A stretch of 64,000 nt of DNA from Gemmatimonadaceae bacterium (GTDB lineage: Bacteria; Gemmatimonadota; Gemmatimonadetes; Gemmatimonadales; Gemmatimonadaceae): the NCBI GenBank assembly GCA_036003045.1, contig DASYSS010000085.1, positions 156,431 through 220,430 of the forward strand, read 5' to 3'. This document shows positions 58,744-64,000 of this stretch, piece by piece. The notes under the pieces were generated by a model that was not told the DNA's origin, did not search any database, and worked only from the letters and a program-made list of their open reading frames with translations. Position numbers and translations under genes: made by a program. Positions within the stretch are counted from its first letter, which is position 1. Every line of letters begins with the position of its first letter.

Positions 58744-61700
58744 ATGCTCTCGTCGAGACTCCTCTCCCGTCTCGCACTCGTCCTCCCCGCCCTCCTTGCG
58801 GCCACGGCCCCCGCGACCGCGTCGGCCCAGGGAACGACAGGCCGAATCGCCGGCCTGATCACCGACCGAACCGCCGGGGCGCCGGTGTCCAACGTCTCGG
58901 TGACGATCAATGGAACGCAGCTCGGCGGCCGAAGCGGCACCGACGGGCGATATACCATAAACGAGGTGCCCGCCGGAACCCAACGCGTCAAGGCCTCGCG
59001 CATCGGGTACGCCCCGGTCGAGCAGCAGGTGACCGTGGCCGCCGGCCAGACCGTCACGCTCAACATCGCGCTCTCCGCGGCCTCCGTCACGCTCGACCAA
59101 ATGGTCGTCGTCGGCTACGGTGCGCAGCGACGCTCGGACCTGACCGGGTCGGTCGCCACGGTGACGCCGAACGTCGACCAGACGCCGACGCTCTCGCTCG
59201 AGCAGGCGCTCCAGGGCGCGGCGGCCGGCGTCTCGGTGACGCAAGCGTCGGCCGCGCCGGGCGGCGCGCTCTCGATCCGAATTCGCGGGGGCTCGTCCGT
59301 CACCGGCAACAACGAACCGCTCTACGTCATCGACGGCTTCCCGATCGAGAACAACCCGGATTTGCAGAACCCGAGCGACGGCGGCCGTGACGCGACGACG
59401 ACGGTGCCTTCGAATCCGCTCGCGGCGCTCAACCCGGCCGACATCGAGTCGATCGAGATCCTGAAGGACGCATCGGCGACGTCGATCTACGGTGCGCGCG
59501 GCGCGAACGGCGTCATCATCATCACCACGAAGCACGGCCAGACGGCCCGCCCCGTGTTCACGCTCGACACGTACAGCGGTAGCCAAAGCGTGGCGCACCG
59601 CTACCATCTGCTCGACGCCGCCGGCTTCGCGAAATTCGTCAACGACTGGTCCGTGAACAACGGCACCGGCGTCGTCTTCGCGAATCCCGACACACTCCCG
59701 AACACCGACTGGCAGTCGCTCATCTTCCGCAGCGCGCCGACGTCCAACTTGCAGCTGGGCGTGACCGGCGGCGGCGCGGGCGCCAACGCGACGCACTACG
59801 CGCTTTCCGGCGGCGTCTTCCAGCAGCAAGGCGTCGTCATCAACTCGGCGTTCAAGCGCATCTCGCTCCGCGGCAACCTCGATCAGAACATCGGGAGCCG
59901 CGCGCGCGTCGCGAGCACGGTCACCGTGAGCCGAGTGAACACGAACTCGGTGCCGACCGACGGCTCGCTCAACGCGGGCGCCGGGGCCGTCGGCGCGGCG
60001 ATCGACTACTACCCCGTCCTGCCGCTTCGCCAGCCGAACGGCCAGTACACGCTGATGGGCCAGAACAGCCCGTCGTCCGTGCTCCAGCCGACGAACATCC
60101 CGAACCCGGTGTCGATGGCCGCCGACGTGACGGACAAGCTCGGCGACACGCGCGTGCTCGCGAACGCGTTCGGCGAATACGAGGTGATGAGCGGACTGAA
60201 ATTCCGGACGAGCATCGGCGGCGATCTCTCCAACCGGTCGCGCGATACCTACTTCCCGCGCACGACGCTCATGGGGTCGCAGCAGAACGGCTACGCGAAG
60301 CGGGGCCGGACCGAAAACACGAACTTTCTCAACGAGAACACGCTGTCGTTGGATCACACGTTCAGCGCGTCGCAGCAGATCAACGCGGTGGCGGGCTACT
60401 CGCGCCAGCAGAACGACCTCGTCTTCAACACGGTTCAGAACAGCAACTTCGTCAGCGATATCGACGTCTTCGAGAACATCGGCGCGGGCACGCAGGCCGG
60501 CGGCCCTGTCGTGTCGTCGGGGCACACGCGCTGGACGCTCGCGTCGTACATCGGACGGGTGAACTACACGCTGGCCAATCGCTATCTGTTCACCGTCACG
60601 GGGCGCGAGGACGGCTCGTCGCGCTTCGGCGCGGACCACCAGTGGGGATTCTTCCCGTCGGCCGCGTTTGGATGGCGCGTCACCGACGAGCCGTTCATGC
60701 AGAAGTTTCCGGGGATCGAGCTGCTCAAATTCCGCGCGTCGACGGGGCTCGCGGGCAACCCGTCGATCCAGCCGTACCAGTCGATGGCGCACCTGTTGTC
60801 GCAGCAATACACGTTCGGCGGCGCGGTCGTCCCGGGCTACTACCCGGCGTCGGTCGGCAATCCGAATCTCGGATGGGAGACGACGAGGCAGAACGACGTC
60901 GGCGTGGACCTTGGCCTTTACGGCGGCAGGGTGAGCTTCACGGGCGACATTTATAGAAAGACGACCAGCGACCTGCTCCTCGCGGTGAACCTGCCGTTCG
61001 AGAGCGGATTCGGCACTGCCCTTCAGAACGTCGGTTCGGTGAGCAACAACGGCTACGAGCTCGGGCTCACTCTCACGCTGCTCGACGGCCGCACGCACTC
61101 GCTCGGGTGGACGACGACGCTGAACTACTCGCACAACAAGAACCGCGTGCTCGACCTCGGCGGCGTGCAGTCGATCTTCGCCGGCAGCGTCAACAGCGAC
61201 CTCAAGCTCCTCGGATCACTGATTCAGGTCGGCCAGGCGCTCGGCGTGTTCTACGGTTACAAGACCAACGGAATCCTCCGAGACTCCGCCGCCGCCGCGG
61301 CGTACACGGCGAAGGTGAAGCCGCTGAGCGGCACGAGCTGGCATCCCGGTGACATCATGATCGTCGACCTGGCCGGGGCTCCGGTGAACGGAAAGGCGAC
61401 CGGCCCCGACGGCGCGATCACGCCCGACGATCGCACGATCATCGGCGATCCCAATCCGAAGTTCAACGCCGGCTGGCAGAACCAGTTCACGCTCGGACGA
61501 TTCCGTCTGAGCACGCTGATGGACGCGACGTACGGGAACAGGATCCTGAACCTCAACGACGTGCGTCTCATCCAGGGCAGCCCGGGCACGAACATCATCT
61601 CCGACCGCTACTTCGACGCGTGGACGGCGAGCAACAGCGGCGCCGACTTCCCGCGCATCAACTTCACGCCGGGCACCACCGGATCGGACATCACGAGCGA

Positions 61701-61959
61701 CCTGCTCGAGGATGGTTCGTATCTGCGGCTCCGCAGCATCACGCTGGACGTGCAGGTGCCGGAACGGTTGTTGTCGCGCTACGGCCTCACGAACACGCGC
61801 GCCTACGTCACGGGGACGAACCTCCTCACCTTCACGCACTACAGCGGGTTCAACCCGGACGTGAGCAGCCTGGGAATCGGCAACGTGAACCGCGGCGTCG
61901 ACGTGGGGCAGTATCCGCTCGCGAAGGGCGTCACGATCGGCGTCAACATCGCCTACTGA
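58744..61959 (+). CDS. SusC/RagA family TonB-linked outer-membrane protein
   Basis: A 1071-residue TonB-dependent transporter. ATG 58744, after AAGGAG, opens a signal ending ATASAQ. Residues 30-120 are a carboxypeptidase-regulatory-like domain (GLITDRTAGAPVSNVSVTI). A plug domain follows with VVVGYGAQRRSDLTGSVATV, LYVIDGFPIENNP and KDASATSIYGARGANGVIII, and then a 22-stranded barrel ending GVNIAY. It takes up a large carbohydrate or other ligand captured by the SusD lipoprotein. TonB at 48231 could energise it. The shared operator suggests a uronate-containing glycan. Confidence 0.95.
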   Translation: MLSSRLLSRLALVLPALLAATAPATASAQGTTGRIAGLITDRTAGAPVSNVSVTINGTQLGGRSGTDGRYTINEVPAGTQRVKASRIGYAPVEQQVTVAAGQTVTLNIALSAASVTLDQMVVVGYGAQRRSDLTGSVATVTPNVDQTPTLSLEQALQGAAAGVSVTQASAAPGGALSIRIRGGSSVTGNNEPLYVIDGFPIENNPDLQNPSDGGRDATTTVPSNPLAALNPADIESIEILKDASATSIYGARGANGVIIITTKHGQTARPVFTLDTYSGSQSVAHRYHLLDAAGFAKFVNDWSVNNGTGVVFANPDTLPNTDWQSLIFRSAPTSNLQLGVTGGGAGANATHYALSGGVFQQQGVVINSAFKRISLRGNLDQNIGSRARVASTVTVSRVNTNSVPTDGSLNAGAGAVGAAIDYYPVLPLRQPNGQYTLMGQNSPSSVLQPTNIPNPVSMAADVTDKLGDTRVLANAFGEYEVMSGLKFRTSIGGDLSNRSRDTYFPRTTLMGSQQNGYAKRGRTENTNFLNENTLSLDHTFSASQQINAVAGYSRQQNDLVFNTVQNSNFVSDIDVFENIGAGTQAGGPVVSSGHTRWTLASYIGRVNYTLANRYLFTVTGREDGSSRFGADHQWGFFPSAAFGWRVTDEPFMQKFPGIELLKFRASTGLAGNPSIQPYQSMAHLLSQQYTFGGAVVPGYYPASVGNPNLGWETTRQNDVGVDLGLYGGRVSFTGDIYRKTTSDLLLAVNLPFESGFGTALQNVGSVSNNGYELGLTLTLLDGRTHSLGWTTTLNYSHNKNRVLDLGGVQSIFAGSVNSDLKLLGSLIQVGQALGVFYGYKTNGILRDSAAAAAYTAKVKPLSGTSWHPGDIMIVDLAGAPVNGKATGPDGAITPDDRTIIGDPNPKFNAGWQNQFTLGRFRLSTLMDATYGNRILNLNDVRLIQGSPGTNIISDRYFDAWTASNSGADFPRINFTPGTTGSDITSDLLEDGSYLRLRSITLDVQVPERLLSRYGLTNTRAYVTGTNLLTFTHYSGFNPDVSSLGIGNVNRGVDVGQYPLAKGVTIGVNIAY

Positions 61960-61976
61960 AGCGAGGACACAGACCA

Positions 61977-63548
61977 ATGCGCAATCGAATGAAGACTGTC
62001 GGCGCGCTCGGCCTGCTGGCCGTGGCTCTTGCGTGCAACGACAAGCAGTTTCTGACCGAGCAGCCGTTCGACTTCATCGGCCCGACGAACTTCTACCGGA
62101 ACGCCGGCGACGCGCTCGCCGCGATCAACGGCGTCTACGCCGATTTCATCAACAGTACCGGCGACAACTATTACGGCCGCAACTTCGTGATGCTCGTCGA
62201 GCATCCCACGGAGATGTGGACGTCGCGTTTGTCGGCGACGAACGAGCGCAGCCAGCCGGACGTGTACGCGATCCCGCTCAACCACGCGTACGTGCAGTCG
62301 GTGTGGCAGTCCGCGTACGACGCGATCAACCGCGCCAACTCGGTGCTCGACAACGTGCCGAAGATCGACATGGACACGGCGCTGCGGTCGCGCATCGTCG
62401 GCGAGGCGAAGTTCCTGCGCGCGACGCACTACTTCAACCTTGTGCGCATGTTCGGCGGCGTGCCGATCAAGATCCACGCGACGCAGGGTCTCGACAGCCT
62501 CGCCGTTCCCCGCAACACGGCGCAGGAGGTCTACGCGCTCGTCGAACAGGATCTCAAGGACGCGATCACGGCCCTGCCGTCGGCCAAGACGTACACGGCG
62601 GCGGATGTCGGACGCGCATCGAAAGGAGCCGCCAAGACGCTGCTCGCCAAGATGTACTTGCAGCGGGCCGGCACCGGCGTCGGCACGTCGGCCGATTGGC
62701 AAAACGCGCTCACCTACGCCAAGCAAGTGCAGTCGGACGGCGACTATTCCCTCGTAGCGGACTACAAGACGCTGTTCGACTTCTTCGGCGGCACGGTGAA
62801 CGAGCGCAACACCGAAGTGATTTTCGACGTCGAGTGCATCCGGGCGCCGGGGCTCGGCGGCCGCATCTCGTCGCACATGGCGCCCACGAACACGGCGCCG
62901 TTCCTCGGCGCGTCGACGAACGGATCGTTCGAGGCGGAGAGCATCTGGTTCCACACCTTCCGCGCCGACGACAAGCGACGCGACGGCACGTTCATCTTCT
63001 CGTGGAACAAGGGCGGCACGATCGTCACGTGGGATGAGACGAAGCCGGCGTCGCAGCCGTACGCGAGCGAGACGCCGTTCCCGCGCAAGTTCCTCGACAT
63101 CCAGATGACGGGCACGGGCCAGGAAGAGCCGAACTACATCGTCCTCCGCTACGCCGAGGTGCTGCTGATGATCGCCGAGGCGTCGAACGAAGTGAATGGC
63201 AGTCCGGGTGCCGAGGCGTACACGGCGATCAATCAGATTCGTACGCGCGCCGGCATCCCGGTGATGACGCCCGGTTTGAGCCACGACCTGTTCCGCGATT
63301 CAGTGTTCAACGAACGTCGTTGGGAACTGTCGCTCGAGGGACCGAACGGCTACTTCGACGATCAGCGCAACTGGGCGTGGTCGAAGGCGCGGATCGAGGC
63401 GAGCATGGCCCACGCGAAGTCGAGCACGAGCAAATTCCCGAAGGCGAACGGCGGGCCGATTCCGGACAAGTACCATTTGATGCCGATTCCGCAGCGGGCG
63501 ATCGATCTCAACCCGGCGTTGGCGGGACACCAAAACCCCGGATGGTAA
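61977..63548 (+). CDS. RagB/SusD family nutrient-binding outer-membrane lipoprotein
   Basis: A 523-residue SusD homologue, 17 bases after susC. Signal and lipobox are present (LGLLAVALAC, Cys20). The TPR-like helices begin with YADFINSTGDNYYGRNF and SVWQSAYDAINRANSVLDNVPKI; GEAKFLRATHYFNLVRMFGGVPI and the C-terminal NYIVLRYAEVLLMIAEASNEVNG are hallmarks, as is the end LMPIPQRAIDLNPALAGHQNPGW. It binds the ligand at the surface and hands it to the SusC channel. Confidence 0.96.
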   Translation: MRNRMKTVGALGLLAVALACNDKQFLTEQPFDFIGPTNFYRNAGDALAAINGVYADFINSTGDNYYGRNFVMLVEHPTEMWTSRLSATNERSQPDVYAIPLNHAYVQSVWQSAYDAINRANSVLDNVPKIDMDTALRSRIVGEAKFLRATHYFNLVRMFGGVPIKIHATQGLDSLAVPRNTAQEVYALVEQDLKDAITALPSAKTYTAADVGRASKGAAKTLLAKMYLQRAGTGVGTSADWQNALTYAKQVQSDGDYSLVADYKTLFDFFGGTVNERNTEVIFDVECIRAPGLGGRISSHMAPTNTAPFLGASTNGSFEAESIWFHTFRADDKRRDGTFIFSWNKGGTIVTWDETKPASQPYASETPFPRKFLDIQMTGTGQEEPNYIVLRYAEVLLMIAEASNEVNGSPGAEAYTAINQIRTRAGIPVMTPGLSHDLFRDSVFNERRWELSLEGPNGYFDDQRNWAWSKARIEASMAHAKSSTSKFPKANGGPIPDKYHLMPIPQRAIDLNPALAGHQNPGW

Positions 63549-64000
63549 CTGCGGATCGTTCAAGTAGCGTGCGCGGGCTCGCATCTCGAACGGGGAGCGA
63601 GCCTAGCCACGAGCACGAGCGTTGAGCAGGAGCTTTGAGCACGAGCCTTGAGCTGGAACGGCGAGCGTGTTTGGGCTCGCGGCTCCCGCTCAGTGCTCTT
63701 GCCCGTGGCGGCTCTCATGGTCCAGCGAGACCGCCGAGAGGCTTTCCGGGACGGCGTCCCATCGCGACCACCATATCTTCCCTTCTACGCAGCTCGGCGC
63801 CCCGCCGGCCCGCCCTGCACGTTATGCTGCGATCCCTTCGCAGCCTAATGCACCAGGATCCAAAACGCGCCGAAACTAAGTGCCTGATTCACGGCCACTT
63901 GCGCTTTCGCGCCAGCGGTCTCTTCGTTATTACACAACGTTTGCATTGCAGTCTTTAGCACATTTTCGCAGCCTAACGACGCTGTATAATTAGCGTTGAT
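63549..64000. other. gene-free region at the window end
   Basis: After susD comes a palindromic repeat copy (from 63597), then about 280 bases without a credible gene. The last 80 bases are AT-richer, with TATAAT at 63985-63990, possibly the -10 box of a gene past the window. Two copies of TTCGCAGCCTAA (near 63835 and 63965) frame this stretch. Nothing more can be supported. Confidence 0.5.
63597..63710. repeat. palindromic repeat, GCGAGCC family, degenerate copy
   Basis: The left end GCGAGCCTAGCC (63597-63608) followed by ACGAGCACGAGCGTTGAGCA and GGAGCTTTGAGC matches the left ends at 32040 and 55260. The right half (GGCTCGCGGCTCCCGCTCAG) keeps GGCTC motifs but is decayed. It lies 48 bases downstream of susD. 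Confidence 0.7.

Noticed and set aside
58597..61134. Long minus-strand frame (845 codons) opposite susC
   Set aside because: Val/Arg/Asp-rich shadow of the susC barrel, without a known domain.
63835..64000. Integron attC site, suggested by GCCTAAC and two copies of CGCAGCCTAA
   Set aside because: The matching GTTRRRY end is not present before the window stops, the first copy lacks the AAC, and no integrase or cassette gene is seen.

Overview
The window is GC-rich, densely packed bacterial DNA from a diderm. SusC/SusD and TonB proteins, many Sec or lipoprotein signals and type IV pilus ATPases all point to an outer membrane. Two PadR regulators each paired with a ~900-residue duplicated orphan ABC permease (ADOP type), glycine-rich secreted peptidases, CocE-type hydrolases and SusC/SusD together suggest Gemmatimonadota, or less likely Acidobacteriota. 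This is inferred from gene content only. No rRNA, tRNA, phage or transposase gene was recognised.

Layout. 1-3621: end of an alpha/beta hydrolase, then PadR-ADOP module 1. 3622-10853: Tat amidase facing a block of secreted S9 peptidase, amidohydrolase and cyclophilin lipoprotein. 10872-18611: NHEJ region, with ku, a DUF72 gene and a RecB-like nuclease/SF1 helicase in one overlapping operon divergent from ligD. 18608-22176: a short-chain dehydrogenase remnant, a GlsB/YeaQ membrane protein, and PadR-ADOP module 2. 22361-28089: CocE hydrolase, carboxypeptidase-regulatory-like lipoprotein, DinB, TfoX, a second lipoprotein and a serpin. 28374-31961: secreted CocE hydrolase, OFA-type MFS carrier and a 45-residue MFS small subunit. 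32040-32575: a four-helix-bundle gene inside inverted repeats. 32681-38065: catabolic operon (creatininase family, ketopantoate-reductase family, SDR, M20 peptidase, APC permease). 38259-40744: Ig-like lipoprotein and a small outer-membrane-like protein. 41107-47854: seven-gene SPFH / AdoMet decarboxylase / DUF4178 / small protein / DUF350 / spermidine-synthase-like / FAD oxidoreductase operon. 48231-52143: TonB and M48 protease. 52412-57284: pilB, pilT, pilC. 57421-63548: mannonate dehydratase divergent from a SusC/SusD pair, with two matching operator palindromes between them.

Non-coding structure is unusually rich. A palindromic repeat family (ends GCGAGCC[T/A]AGCC) brackets the four-helix-bundle gene and recurs without a gene inside the pil cluster and downstream of susD. 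A second family of inverted repeats built on ACGCAGA motifs lies at 3658-3774 and 40954-41052, and a related fold-back built on TTTCGCGGA lies at 28121-28292. A fold-back array of 32-bp units lies at 48038-48210. The strongest candidates for something undescribed are the four-helix-bundle repeat element, the SPFH/polyamine/FAD operon, and the shared uxuA-susCD operator.
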